64,000 nucleotides of DNA from PALSA-894 sp034669145 (lineage in GTDB: Bacteria; Pseudomonadota; Alphaproteobacteria; Rhizobiales; Xanthobacteraceae), in assembly GCA_034669145.1 (NCBI GenBank), contig JAXDNY010000072.1, positions 1-64,000 on the forward strand, given 5' to 3'. Shown here piece after piece: positions 32,728-41,835 of this stretch. The stretch's first letter is position 1. Each line of letters begins with the position of its first letter. The notes under the pieces were generated by a model. It was not told the origin of the DNA, made no database searches, and was given only the letters and a program-made list of their open reading frames with translations. A program made the position numbers and the translations under genes.

Positions 32728-33336
32728 TCATGGTGGTGAAATACCCACCAATGGTTGTTGAGCAACGTTGATCTTGGAGACCTCAATCACACGGCCCATC
32801 GCCGTGCTCCTGTATGCGAGATGTAGCCCTTCGTCGTGCGCGAGTACCCCTACGTCCACGTCTCGATCCGGCAAGATCACGATACTGCGCTGGCCGAGCA
32901 GAACGTCGACGAGATATACGTCGGGTAATCGCCGGCTCGCGTCCACCGCCCACCGCTTCAAGTTCTCATAATAGGGAGAGCGCCGCCAAGCGGACGCAAA
33001 GCCTGGGTCCACCAAGGCGGTGAGGCGCCGGCCGCCTTCCGTCTTCACCAACGCGAATTTTGCGCGTTCCGGCTTCCATTCGGGTCCGAGGCTCTTCTCG
33101 ACCATCCACTGGCAATAGAAGGTCCGGCAGCTCGGTGGCCGCTGGTCATAGATCGTGCATCGTCTCCCTGACAGGCAGTGCGTGCACCACACCCCGTTGG
33201 GCTTGTCGACCTCCTCAACCGCAGCGACCTTGCAGCACAAGGTGCAGGTCCCGCACTCCCGGCCCGGCACAACGCGCGCGTTGTGGTCCGTAGGCACAGC
33301 CAACGCGGTCTCGACCGAACGAAGGGCCGTCGTCAT
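32728..33336 (-). CDS. YkgJ/FliB-type cysteine-cluster protein
   Basis: About 202 residues from the ATG at 33336, with GAGGG 7 nt upstream; an ATG at 33381 is an alternative. The N-terminal half has the cysteine pattern CGTCTLCCK, WCTHC, GRRCTIYDQRPPSCRTFYCQW, typical of the YkgJ/UPF0153 family of putative Fe-S or zinc cluster proteins. The C-terminal half (~90 residues) has no motif I recognise. Some relatives act in protein lysine methylation or metal-dependent chemistry, but the function here is unknown. It is convergent with the methyltransferase gene. Confidence 0.75.
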   Translation of the reverse strand: MTTALRSVETALAVPTDHNARVVPGRECGTCTLCCKVAAVEEVDKPNGVWCTHCLSGRRCTIYDQRPPSCRTFYCQWMVEKSLGPEWKPERAKFALVKTEGGRRLTALVDPGFASAWRRSPYYENLKRWAVDASRRLPDVYLVDVLLGQRSIVILPDRDVDVGVLAHDEGLHLAYRSTAMGRVIEVSKINVAQQPLVGISPP

Positions 33337-33481
33337 GCCGCCGCCCTCGATAACCGGGGCATCGCCGTGCGCCCCGTTCATCAATTTTGTCAGACGTGGA
33401 CCGTATTAGGTTCAATGGACAACAATCTGGGGCCCGGGCCGCCCTAGTCAGCGGCCTCTCGGGCATTCGTTGCGATCGCAC

Positions 33482-34525
33482 TCACCGCGGCACGAAATAC
33501 TGCAGCGGTCCGCCGTTCGCGACACCGTCGAACATCAGCAGCACGAGGTAGAACTCCGGATCGTCGCGCAGCACGAGCAGCGCTTCTGCCTTGCGGTCCG
33601 TCGGCTGGGCGATGTTGGCGAGATGTTTGAGCTGGCCGTCGTTCTGCAGCAGGAACAGCGAATGGCGTTGCTGCACGGAGCGATTCGATGCCGCCAGAAT
33701 GAGGATGCCGTCATCGACCTTCGCCAGGTCGCTGATGCCGACGTCAGTCCCGAGCGCGACCGGCGTGACGGTCGGCGTGAACGCGCCCGATGCGGCGAAT
33801 ACCTTGTTCGCGTCCGCGCTAACGATGAATGCCTTGCCGCCAATCACCGGATTGCGGAACCCGAGATTGACCACGCCCTCCCCGCGCACGCTCGCGCCAG
33901 GCGTGATGGCGATGCCCTGGATATCGCTGTTGGTGCGATCGATCTTCTGATTGGCGAGCCCGGGGACCGGAATGCCCGCGGTTAGTGCCGCGCGGAAGTG
34001 ATCGGAAACCTCCAGGTCTAAAATCGTGGCGGGCGGCGCCGGCGGTGTGCTGTTGATGTCGGGCTGAAAGCGAACAACGAGGAAATCGGTGTCGACCTGC
34101 GGCGGGATCGACGGGCGGTCCTTCGAGGTCACCACATAGAAGAAGCGATCGTCATGCGCGGCGCCTTCCATGTTGGGCGTGCCGGTGAGCCTGCTGGGCG
34201 GCGCCGTGCCGCTGATGCCGACAATTGGGCCGGACCGGATCGTCTGCCCAGCGATCGTGAAGAACTGCGCGAACCGCGCCGAGTCGTTGACGACAAGGCA
34301 CACCGGCCGCGCGGTCACCACCCCGATGCAGGTCACGCCGCTGACATTGTCACGCCCCTCCCCGGCCTGGCCGAACGCGGGCTGGACGGTCCACGTCTGG
34401 TCGCTCGGGATGATTTCCGGTTGGGCCGAAGCCGGCGTGGCGAGAAGAGCCGCGGCGGCGAAAAGCACCGCAAAGAAACCCAACACGAAAGCGCCCGTAA
34501 GGCAGGACCACAGTTGTTTCAACAT
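33482..34525 (-). CDS. Secreted DUF3616-like protein
   Basis: About 347 residues from the ATG at 34525, preceded by GGGAGAG. A signal peptide is clear: basic LKQLW, a long hydrophobic run, and PASAQPE with cleavage after ASA. The mature part has repeating strand-rich segments (VSGVTCIGVVTARPVCLVVND, MEGAAHDDRFFYVVTSKDRP, IQGIAITPGASV, EALLVLRDDPEFYLVLL), consistent with a beta-propeller of the DUF3616 type. It is probably periplasmic or extracellular. No catalytic residues are assignable. It lies downstream of the acetylation module but with a 96-bp gap. Confidence 0.7.
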   Translation of the reverse strand: MLKQLWSCLTGAFVLGFFAVLFAAAALLATPASAQPEIIPSDQTWTVQPAFGQAGEGRDNVSGVTCIGVVTARPVCLVVNDSARFAQFFTIAGQTIRSGPIVGISGTAPPSRLTGTPNMEGAAHDDRFFYVVTSKDRPSIPPQVDTDFLVVRFQPDINSTPPAPPATILDLEVSDHFRAALTAGIPVPGLANQKIDRTNSDIQGIAITPGASVRGEGVVNLGFRNPVIGGKAFIVSADANKVFAASGAFTPTVTPVALGTDVGISDLAKVDDGILILAASNRSVQQRHSLFLLQNDGQLKHLANIAQPTDRKAEALLVLRDDPEFYLVLLMFDGVANGGPLQYFVPR

Positions 34526-34621
34526 GGCACTCTCCCGCGCGATCAACCTGTGGGGGAACTATCCCGCATTGTGGCGAACGTCACAAGCGGTCTATTTGCC
34601 GCGGTAGCGCTAGAATTTCTT

Positions 34622-35713
34622 TCAGTTTCCGCCAGCACAGAACATTTGCCGTTCGGTCGGCGCCAGGATGACCAGCTGTGGCGCGTATTCGTCGAGCACG
34701 GACCATTTGAATCCACAAAGCTCGTGGTGCATCCAGACATAACGTCCGGCGTGCGTCGCGAAATAATCCTGCCAATAGCCGCGCGTGAATGAGTCTCCAA
34801 TCACCACGATTGTCGCGCCGGCGCGGCCCGTCTCGACAAGATCGCCGCCACTTTCGAATTGTGTTGCAATCGCAGCAGGAGGCGGTGCCGCGGGTCCATA
34901 GGCGCTGAGATCGATCACGGCGTCCTCATCGCTCACGTCGGCCGAGACCGCAAGCAGCCGCGCCAGATCGCCGCCTGCCACACGCTCGAACCCGCGCAGC
35001 ACGCGCGCAAGATCGATCGCCCATTCAGGCCTGAGCGCGGCGCGCATCACCGCATTGTAGGCGACAAGCGCGCCGAACTTGTTCCAATGGGAGTCGGTGC
35101 GCCGATAAGTCGGGCTTGAAGCGGCCATCAGCGGCACGCGTAAATCGACAGCAACGATCCCGCGCTCGCGAAGCGCGCGCATCATGAGATCGTATTCGGT
35201 CACGGCAGGCACTTCGGCGGCCCAGGCGGGCAAGCGCGCGCGGTTGACGGTTGCGCCGTTCGGCGGAATTGCGACGAGGAAATCTGCGCCCTTGGCAGCC
35301 AGGTGCGCGCGCAGCGCCGCGGCGCGATCCGCGAATGCCGAGATCGACGCCTGCCGAAGCCTCGTGCCAGTCGCCTGCTCGATCGTGCCGTCGCCGTTGA
35401 GGAACAACCAGTTGTCGCGGCCAATGATGACGCGCAGGTCGCCCGGCAGATCCATCGCATAGCGCAAGCGCCCGTGCGAGCGCACGAGTTCGGCGCGCAG
35501 GCCGAAGTGATCGGCGAGAAAGCGATCAAGCTGGCGCGGCAGCGCGAGCCAGTCGCGCGCCGACTGCGGCCACGCGGGCGCGGCACTGAGCATGCGCGCC
35601 TCGCCCTCGGATGAGACCGCGGCAGGCTGGATCGCCTGGATCGCCATCGGCACGGCCAGCAGCGGAAGCCAGAGGAGCGCCCAATGCCGCCGATAGCCCG
35701 CGAGCAAGCCCAT
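34622..35713 (-). CDS. AlgJ/AlgX-like SGNH-fold O-acetyltransferase component
   Basis: A 363-residue protein with an N-terminal membrane anchor (HWALLWLPLLAVPMAIQAI) and a periplasmic SGNH-like domain. Key motifs are RDNWLFLNGDG, YRRTDSHWNKFGALVAYNAVM (the DxHW acid-base motif) and VVIGDSFTRGYWQDY (nucleophile Ser in GDSF). AlgJ/AlgX-type proteins transfer acetyl groups to polysaccharides in the periplasm, receiving them from a membrane MBOAT partner. That partner is encoded immediately upstream with a 1-bp gap, so they form a functional pair. Confidence 0.87.
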   Translation of the reverse strand: MGLLAGYRRHWALLWLPLLAVPMAIQAIQPAAVSSEGEARMLSAAPAWPQSARDWLALPRQLDRFLADHFGLRAELVRSHGRLRYAMDLPGDLRVIIGRDNWLFLNGDGTIEQATGTRLRQASISAFADRAAALRAHLAAKGADFLVAIPPNGATVNRARLPAWAAEVPAVTEYDLMMRALRERGIVAVDLRVPLMAASSPTYRRTDSHWNKFGALVAYNAVMRAALRPEWAIDLARVLRGFERVAGGDLARLLAVSADVSDEDAVIDLSAYGPAAPPPAAIATQFESGGDLVETGRAGATIVVIGDSFTRGYWQDYFATHAGRYVWMHHELCGFKWSVLDEYAPQLVILAPTERQMFCAGGN

Positions 35714-35714
35714 G

Positions 35715-37127
35715 TTAGAATCTGAAATAGAGGAACGGGCTGTAGGAGCCGGCCGCGACGCTCAGGATCGACAACGCGAGAAGCACCGTGATCGCGGCGG
35801 TATCCCCGAGTGCGTAGATAGGCTGCGCCATGCGGGCAAACAGCCGCCGCAATGCGCGCCAGAGATCGAAGTCGATGGTCGCCAGCGCTGCGCCGGTCAG
35901 CAACGCGGCGATCGTCGCCGGATGCAGCACGAGGTGTGTCGCGACGCTGAGGCCGGACACGCCGTGAAGGCCCGCAAGGCTGCCGAAAAACGAAAGCGCG
36001 TGCTCCAGATCGCGCGTGCGAAACCAGACCCAGCCGGTCATCACAGCGAGAAGCAGATAGACGCGCGCCAGCCACGCATGACGCGACAGCGCCGCCGAAA
36101 GGCCGGTGCGCTCGACGATGAGAAACGCGCCGTGATGCACGCCCCAGATCACGAAGGTCCAGTTCGCGCCATGCCACAGGCCGCAGAGGACGAACACCAG
36201 ACAAAGATTGCGGTACGTCTCCGCCGCCGATCCGCGGCTGCCGCCCAGCGGCACATAGAGATAGTCGCGCAGCCATTGCGACAGGCTGATGTGCCAGCGG
36301 CGCCAGAATTCCGTGACCGAGCGTGCCGTGTAGGGTAGACGGAAATTGCGCGGAAACGAAAAACCGAGCGCAAGCCCAAGCCCGATCGCCATGTTCGAAT
36401 AGCCGGCGAAGTCGAAATAGATCTGGATGGTGTAGGCCGAGAGCCCGAGCCAGGCCTCCGCCATGCTCGGCGAGCCCAGCTTGTCGAATGCCGCTTCGGC
36501 GATGCGCGCGACTTCGTCGGCGATCAGCACCTTCTGCGCCAAACCAATGATGAAGATGCGTAAGCCCGCGGAGGCGCGGCCGAGCGTCATGCGCCGGCCG
36601 GTCAGGCGGCGCGCGATGGTGTGATAGCGGATGATCGGACCCGCGATGAGTTGCGGAAACATCGCGATGTAAACCGCGACCGAGAGCAGGTTGCGGTTCG
36701 GCTTCACCTCGCCGCGATGCACGTCGACCAGGTATGAAATGGCGTGGAAGGTGAAGAACGATATCCCGAGCGGCAGCGCGATGCCGGGAAGCGCGAACGT
36801 CTCGCGTCCGGCCACCGCATTCAGCGAACCGACCGCAAAGTCGGCATACTTGAAGATGCCGAGCAGCAGCAGATTCGTGGCAACGCTGGCGGCCGTCGTA
36901 TGAAATCGCCGCCTTCCTTCGGCAGCGCCGATCGCGAGCGCGAAGGCGTAGTTGAGTACGATCTGCCCGGCGAGCAGCAACACAAAACGCGGCTCGCCCC
37001 AAGCGTAAAACAGAAGCGAGGCCGCAAGCAGCACGACGTTCTTCGCCATGACGCCCGGGGCGGCGCAATAGAGGATGAAGAACAGCGGCAGGAAGTAGAA
37101 CAAGAAGGTGATCGACGGAAAGAGCAT
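35715..37127 (-). CDS. MBOAT-family O-acyltransferase, AlgI-like
   Basis: A 470-residue polytopic membrane protein. It starts MLFPSITFLFYFLPLFFILY, typical of AlgI/DltB MBOATs. The conserved RDYLYVPLGGSRG motif and the active-site histidine segment LCGLWHGANWTFVIWGVHHGA are intact. It would move acetyl groups from cytosolic acetyl-CoA to the periplasmic AlgJ-like partner for glycan O-acetylation. Upstream lies another membrane protein gene (17 bp gap), likely in the same transcript. Confidence 0.9.
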   Translation of the reverse strand: MLFPSITFLFYFLPLFFILYCAAPGVMAKNVVLLAASLLFYAWGEPRFVLLLAGQIVLNYAFALAIGAAEGRRRFHTTAASVATNLLLLGIFKYADFAVGSLNAVAGRETFALPGIALPLGISFFTFHAISYLVDVHRGEVKPNRNLLSVAVYIAMFPQLIAGPIIRYHTIARRLTGRRMTLGRASAGLRIFIIGLAQKVLIADEVARIAEAAFDKLGSPSMAEAWLGLSAYTIQIYFDFAGYSNMAIGLGLALGFSFPRNFRLPYTARSVTEFWRRWHISLSQWLRDYLYVPLGGSRGSAAETYRNLCLVFVLCGLWHGANWTFVIWGVHHGAFLIVERTGLSAALSRHAWLARVYLLLAVMTGWVWFRTRDLEHALSFFGSLAGLHGVSGLSVATHLVLHPATIAALLTGAALATIDFDLWRALRRLFARMAQPIYALGDTAAITVLLALSILSVAAGSYSPFLYFRF

Positions 37128-37144
37128 CAGTCTCCGCTCCGCCC

Positions 37145-38095
37145 TCAGGCGCGCTGCTGCACGGCTTTCGTGACGCTCGCCCCGAGAGCGGCGCCGAGTT
37201 GGCGAAGCGCAAGGCCGTTGAGCGGAAACTCCAGCACGATATGCACGAGGCTCAGTGCCAGCAGCACGCTGAAGCCGAAGGCGTAGTCATAGAAATAGAG
37301 CGCGGTCGATCCGGCGCTCGCCGCCACAACGATAGCGAGGCGCGACTTCGACATCTGGTTCCAGCGGATCACCTCAGCTTTGATGAACCAGTTGAGGTAA
37401 TGATAGGTGTAGACGAAGGCGAGGAGGGCAACGAGCCGGTTGTCGAGGCTGAGCCCCGGAATGCCGAACAGCCGCCCGAGCGCGGGCGCGACATTGGCAA
37501 AATAATCGTGTGCTGCCTTAGCGAAGGACGGCACCAGCGTCGCAGCCGCCGGCGGTACCGCGAGGATCAGCGCGACTGCGGCGAGATAGATCGCGATCAG
37601 AACCCATTGTACCTTCTGGCCGGAGCGGTAGGCGCCGAGCGCCATGAACACGAGCGTGAACAGCGAGACGTGGACGAGCGTCGGCAGCAATATGCCGAGC
37701 ACCGCAAGCGAAGCGCCCTGCGACAGCATGAGCGCGGTCAAACCCATTGCGCCGATGAACAGCACCGTCGACTGCATCGCGGTGGTCGCGGCGGCGATGA
37801 GCACGCATACGACGAAGGCCGCCCACATCACGAAGCCGAACCAGGTGGCATTGTCGACGATCGCCGCGATAACGGCGACGGCCGCAAGGCCGAGCGCGAT
37901 GCCGCGCTGGGGCAGAAAGTATTTGCGGTCGTGCAGCCAGGATATCTCGGTCGCGTAGTGCGCGGGGCCGAGCACCACATAGGCAAGCAGCAGCAGCTCG
38001 AACGGCACCAGATAGGTCAGCGCCAGTGCCAAGAGCATCAGCCCGAGATGAGCCGCGTCCGTGATGCGCATGGTCGCCTCGCCAAAATCGATCAC
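37145..38095 (-). CDS. Polytopic membrane protein of unknown function
   Basis: About 316 residues with eight to nine hydrophobic helices (LGLMLLALALTYLVPFELL, VVLGPAHYATEISWLHDRKYF, LVALLAFVYTYHYLNWFIKAE). The conserved-looking polar residues GPAHYATEISWLHDR and YTYHYLNWFIK lie in membrane segments and may form an active or binding site. The start is GTG at 38095; an in-frame ATG at 38071 is possible. The location directly before AlgI/AlgJ suggests a role in polysaccharide modification. I do not recognise the family. Confidence 0.7.
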   Translation of the reverse strand: MIDFGEATMRITDAAHLGLMLLALALTYLVPFELLLLAYVVLGPAHYATEISWLHDRKYFLPQRGIALGLAAVAVIAAIVDNATWFGFVMWAAFVVCVLIAAATTAMQSTVLFIGAMGLTALMLSQGASLAVLGILLPTLVHVSLFTLVFMALGAYRSGQKVQWVLIAIYLAAVALILAVPPAAATLVPSFAKAAHDYFANVAPALGRLFGIPGLSLDNRLVALLAFVYTYHYLNWFIKAEVIRWNQMSKSRLAIVVAASAGSTALYFYDYAFGFSVLLALSLVHIVLEFPLNGLALRQLGAALGASVTKAVQQRA

Positions 38096-38283
38096 GCAAC
38101 TCTAGAGCAAAATGCGGCTGCGCAAAGACGTTTGGCACTTGAAGGGCGTGGGTTCCGCGCTCGCCGAGCGCCATCCCCGTGGCGAGCGCCGCACGCTCGA
38201 CCGACGCGTTTTCTACCCGACGCGCGGGCCGCCTGAATTGATTGGCGGGGCTTTGCCGGATTCCGCTAACCCTTTGAAATGAT

Positions 38284-38360
38284 TGGTCGGAGTGGCAGGA
38301 TTTGAACCTGCGACCCCCTCGTCCCGAACGAGGTGCGCTACCAGGCTGCGCTACACTCCG
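38284..38360 (-). tRNA. tRNA-Pro (anticodon CGG)
   Basis: On the minus strand, a cloverleaf starts CGGAGTGTAGCGCAG and ends CACTCCG-A-CCA. The 7-bp acceptor stem (CGGAGTG/CACTCCG) is perfect. The anticodon arm is CCTCG-TTCGGGA-CGAGG with anticodon CGG. The T-arm is GCAGG-TTCAAAT-CCTGC. The terminal CCA is encoded. The length is 77 nt including CCA. Confidence 0.96.
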
Positions 38361-38452
38361 AAGGCGCCGCTTATAGCGGCGCAATTCCGGTGCCGCAAGT
38401 TCGCACCCCCAGTTGGAGCGAGGATGCAGAAAACTGTTCCCGCACTGGTGAA

Positions 38453-39325
38453 TCAGAGCCGCAGGTTGTCGAGCAGCCGGGTGCCGTATTGCGTCTTGTT
38501 GAATCGCACGGCCTGCGCCCTGAGCTCTTCCGGGCCGATCCAGCCGTTGTGAAATGCAACTTCTTCGGGTGCGGCGATGAGCTGGCCCTGGCGGCGTTGC
38601 AACACGCGGATGAACTCAGCCGCCTCAAGCAGCGAGTCGTAGGTTCCGGCGTCGAGCCAGGCGAAGCCGCGCCCGAGTTGCTCGACCGAGAGCCGGCCGA
38701 GCCTGACGTAAAGATTGTTGAGGTCGGTGATCTCGTACTCGCCGCGCGCCGAGGGCTTGATCTGCTTGACGAGCTCGACCACGTCCTCGTCGTAGAAGTA
38801 AATGCCGATGGCGGCCCAGTTCGATTTCGGCTGCTTCGGCTTCTCCTCGATCGAGAGCACCTGCTTGTTGTCGTCGAACTCGATCACGCCATAGCGTTCC
38901 GGATCGTCGACCCAGTAACCGAAGATCGTTGCGCCGCTGGTTCGATCGCTCGCGCGGCGCAGTACGTCTGACAGCCCGTGGCCGTGGATGATGTTGTCGC
39001 CGAGGATGAGACACGACGGATGGCCGCGCACGAAATCCGCGCCGATCACGAACGCCTGCGCCAATCCGTTTGGCTCCGGCTGTTCGGCATACTCCAGCTT
39101 CATTCCCCACTGCGCACCGGTGCCGAGCAAATTCTTGAAAGCCGGCTGGTCTTGCGGCGTCGTGATGATCAGCACCTCGCGAATGCCTGCGAGCATCAGC
39201 GCGGACATCGGGTAATAGATCATCGGCTTGTCGTAGACCGGCAGCAATTGCTTCGAGGTCACGAGCGTGAGCGGATGGAGCCGCGTCCCCGAACCCCCGG
39301 CCAGAATGATGCCCTTACGCGACAT
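38453..39325 (-). CDS. rmlA: Glucose-1-phosphate thymidylyltransferase
   Basis: 290 residues from the ATG at 39325, which overlaps the rmlD stop by 11 nt. The signature is KGIILAGGSGTRLHPLT, with SKQLLPVYDKPMIYYP, and LILGDNIIHGHG carries the metal-binding Asp. GEYEITDLNNLY and AWLDAGTYDSLLEA are typical of RmlA. It makes dTDP-glucose, the first step to dTDP-L-rhamnose. It is the last of four consecutive rml genes. Confidence 0.95.
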   Translation of the reverse strand: MSRKGIILAGGSGTRLHPLTLVTSKQLLPVYDKPMIYYPMSALMLAGIREVLIITTPQDQPAFKNLLGTGAQWGMKLEYAEQPEPNGLAQAFVIGADFVRGHPSCLILGDNIIHGHGLSDVLRRASDRTSGATIFGYWVDDPERYGVIEFDDNKQVLSIEEKPKQPKSNWAAIGIYFYDEDVVELVKQIKPSARGEYEITDLNNLYVRLGRLSVEQLGRGFAWLDAGTYDSLLEAAEFIRVLQRRQGQLIAAPEEVAFHNGWIGPEELRAQAVRFNKTQYGTRLLDNLRL

Positions 39326-40211
39326 GCGGATGCGTCCCGAGCTTTGCACGAACGAGGGTCCGCGCGATCGCGTCCGTTTCTTCGAACCAAGGCCGCCCGC
39401 GGAAGCCGAACGTGCGCGCAAATCGGCTGCAATCCAGTTCCGAGTTCGCGGGCCGGCGTGCGGGCGTCGGAAACTCCGCAGTGGTGATTGCCGTCACGCG
39501 CGGCGACCGCCCGGTCAGCGGCGCCTGCGCGGCGACAATGCGGGTCGCGAACCCATGCCAAGTGGTCACGCCATCGCCTGCGAAATGATAGGTGCCCCAG
39601 AGATTCTCAACCGCGAGCCGCGGCGCGATGGTGAGGATGGCGTTCGCGAGATCGGGCGTCGATGTCGGGCAGCCGCGCTGATCGGCGACCACACGCAATT
39701 CGTCGCGCGTTGCAGCGAGATTGAGCATGGTCTTGAGAAAATTGCTCCCAAACTCGCCATAGATCCACGACGAACGGAGGATCAGGTGGCGCGCCGTCGC
39801 TTCGCGGACCGCGCGCTCGCCACCGGCTTTGCTGGCGCCATAGCTGTTGATCGGCGCGATCGGATCGTCCTCGACATAGGCCGAGGGCTTCGCGCCGTCG
39901 AACACGTAGTCGGTCGAGATGTGCACGAGCGGAACCCCGGCGCTTTCGCAGGCTGCAGCAAGAACCGCAGGACCCACCTCGTTTCCCAGCCGCGCCGCTT
40001 CGATCTCTTTCTCGGCCAGATCGACCTTGGTATAGCTCGCCGCATTCGCCACCAGCGAGGGGCGGCGCCGCGCAATCGCGTCGCGGACCGCTGCGGCATC
40101 GGCGATATCGGCCTCGGTCCTGGACAGCGCAACCAGCGTCACCGCGCGCGTGCTCGCCGCGCGTGCCAGTTCCTGACCAAGCTGGCCATTGCCGCCGAAG
40201 ACAAGGATCAC
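39315..40211 (-). CDS. rmlD: dTDP-4-dehydrorhamnose reductase
   Basis: 298 residues from a GTG at 40211 whose GTGA overlaps the rmlB stop. The Rossmann motif is GGNGQLGQEL, ISTDYVFDG is the SDR serine strand and YGASKAGGE holds the YxxxK. RSSWIYGEFGSNFLKTML is diagnostic of RmlD. It catalyses the last step in dTDP-L-rhamnose synthesis using NAD(P)H. The spacing between genes of the operon is all overlap. Confidence 0.95.
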   Translation of the reverse strand: MILVFGGNGQLGQELARAASTRAVTLVALSRTEADIADAAAVRDAIARRRPSLVANAASYTKVDLAEKEIEAARLGNEVGPAVLAAACESAGVPLVHISTDYVFDGAKPSAYVEDDPIAPINSYGASKAGGERAVREATARHLILRSSWIYGEFGSNFLKTMLNLAATRDELRVVADQRGCPTSTPDLANAILTIAPRLAVENLWGTYHFAGDGVTTWHGFATRIVAAQAPLTGRSPRVTAITTAEFPTPARRPANSELDCSRFARTFGFRGRPWFEETDAIARTLVRAKLGTHPHVA

Positions 40212-41269
40212 GCAACGACCCCCAGCCGTTCGCCGCGGTAAACGCCGCTGCGGATGCGCTCCCACCACGAGCGATTGTCGAGATACCATTCGGCCGTCTT
40301 GCGCAGGCCCGACTCGAAGGTCTCGCGCGGCTCCCAGCCAAGATCGCTCGCGATTTTCCCGGCGTCGATGGCGTAGCGCAGATCGTGCCCCGGACGATCG
40401 GGGACGAAATTGATCAGCGACTTGCGCGGACCGATCTTGCTGCTGGGCGCAAGTTCGTCCATCAGCGCACAGATCGCCTCGACCACCTCGAGATTGGTCT
40501 TCTCGTTGCGCCCGCCGATGCAGTAGGTTTCGCCGACGGCGCCGCCAAGCACCACTGCGAGCAACGCGCGCGCGTGATCGTCGACAAAGAGCCAGTCGCG
40601 CACATTGGCGCCCTTGCCGTAGACCGGCAGTTTCAAGCCTTCGAGCGCGTTGATGATGGTCAGCGGGATCAGTTTTTCGGGAAAATGATACGGGCCATAG
40701 TTGTTCGAGCAGTTGGTGACGACGACCGGCAGGCCATAGGTGTGATGCCAGGCGCGCACCAGATGATCCGAGGAGGCCTTCGAGGCGGAGTAAGGCGAAC
40801 GCGGATCGTAGGCCGTCGTCTCGCAGAACAGGCCGTCGTCGCCGAGCGAGCCGAACACCTCGTCGGTCGAGATGTGATGGAAGCGGAAGGCGTCCTTCTG
40901 CGCTGCCGGCAACGCGCGCCAGTATCCAAGCGCGCCTTGCAGCAGCGTGAAGGTCCCGACCACATTGGTCTGGATGAATTCGCCGGGCCCATCGATCGAG
41001 CGATCCACGTGACTCTCGGCGGCGAGATGCATCACGGCATCGGGCCGGTAGCTCTGGAACAGCTCGCGCATCTTCGGCGCATCGGCGATGTCGGCGCACA
41101 CGAACGCGTAGCGCGGATCGTTCGAGACCGGGCTTAGCGAGTCGAGGTTGCCCGCATAGGTGAGCTTGTCGACGACGAGCGCCTGATGCGGCGTTTCGCG
41201 GATGATGTGGCGCACGACCGCCGAGCCGATAAAACCGGCGCCGCCCGTGACCAGAATGCGCTTCGACAT
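40208..41269 (-). CDS. rmlB: dTDP-glucose 4,6-dehydratase
   Basis: 353 residues from the ATG at 41269. Conserved features are TGGAGFIGSAVVRHI, AAESHVDRSIDG, HISTDEVFGSLG (Asp-Glu of the dehydratase active site), YSASKASSDHLV (YxxxK) and NCSNNYGPYHFPEKLIP. It converts dTDP-glucose to dTDP-4-keto-6-deoxyglucose. The start codon overlaps the rmlC stop by 1 nt. The length is standard. Confidence 0.96.
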   Translation of the reverse strand: MSKRILVTGGAGFIGSAVVRHIIRETPHQALVVDKLTYAGNLDSLSPVSNDPRYAFVCADIADAPKMRELFQSYRPDAVMHLAAESHVDRSIDGPGEFIQTNVVGTFTLLQGALGYWRALPAAQKDAFRFHHISTDEVFGSLGDDGLFCETTAYDPRSPYSASKASSDHLVRAWHHTYGLPVVVTNCSNNYGPYHFPEKLIPLTIINALEGLKLPVYGKGANVRDWLFVDDHARALLAVVLGGAVGETYCIGGRNEKTNLEVVEAICALMDELAPSSKIGPRKSLINFVPDRPGHDLRYAIDAGKIASDLGWEPRETFESGLRKTAEWYLDNRSWWERIRSGVYRGERLGVVA

Positions 41270-41835
41270 CACTTGCCTTCGAACCTGAACGGAGAGACGA
41301 AATCCGCGAAGCCGCCGAGCTTCATATCCTTGTCCGACAGCAGCACCTCGCCGGGCTCGACCGGCCAATCGATCTTCAGCGCCGGGTCGTTCCAGATCAG
41401 CCCGCTGTCGCTTGCCGGCGCGTAGAACTCGTCGACCTTGTAGGCGACGACGGTATCCGCCTCCAGCGTGCAGAACGCGTGGGCAAACCCGCGTGGGATG
41501 AACAGTTGCTCCCCGCCCTCCGCCGTCAAGGTTTCCCCTTCCCAGCGCCCGTATGTGGGCGATCCGACCCGCAGATCGACCGCCACGTCATACACACTTC
41601 CCCGCAGCACGCGAACCAGCTTGGCCTGTGCGGCGGGCGGTAGCTGGAAATGCAGGCCACGCAGGGTTCCGCGCCTGGCGGAGTAGGACTGATTGTCCTG
41701 GACGAATTTCGCCGCGATGCCGGCCGCCGAAAACGCCTTTTTGTTGTAGGTTTCGGTGAAGAAGCCGCGCGAGTCCGAAAACCGCCGCGGCCGCAGCAAA
41801 AGGACGCCCGGCAAGTCGAGGCCTTTGATTTCCAT
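41269..41835 (-). CDS. rmlC: dTDP-4-dehydrorhamnose 3,5-epimerase
   Basis: 188 residues of the cupin-fold RmlC type. RRFSDSRGFFTETYN, FVQDNQSYSARRGTLRGLHFQ (catalytic His in the LRGLHFQ strand), YDVAVDLRVGSPTYG, LFIPRGFAHAFC and YKVDEFYAP are all present. First gene of rmlCBDA; its promoter should lie in the 352-bp gap shared with the divergent T1SS gene at 42188. Confidence 0.95.
   Translation of the reverse strand: MEIKGLDLPGVLLLRPRRFSDSRGFFTETYNKKAFSAAGIAAKFVQDNQSYSARRGTLRGLHFQLPPAAQAKLVRVLRGSVYDVAVDLRVGSPTYGRWEGETLTAEGGEQLFIPRGFAHAFCTLEADTVVAYKVDEFYAPASDSGLIWNDPALKIDWPVEPGEVLLSDKDMKLGGFADFVSPFRFEGK

Noticed and set aside
35200..37212. 670-codon minus-strand frame overlapping the AlgI/AlgJ genes
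   Set aside because: It is Arg/Ala-rich shadow sequence; the overlapping frames encode clear MBOAT and SGNH proteins.
38284..38360. tRNA-Pro as an island attachment site
   Set aside because: No integrase gene and no direct repeat of the tRNA 3' end were seen on either side.
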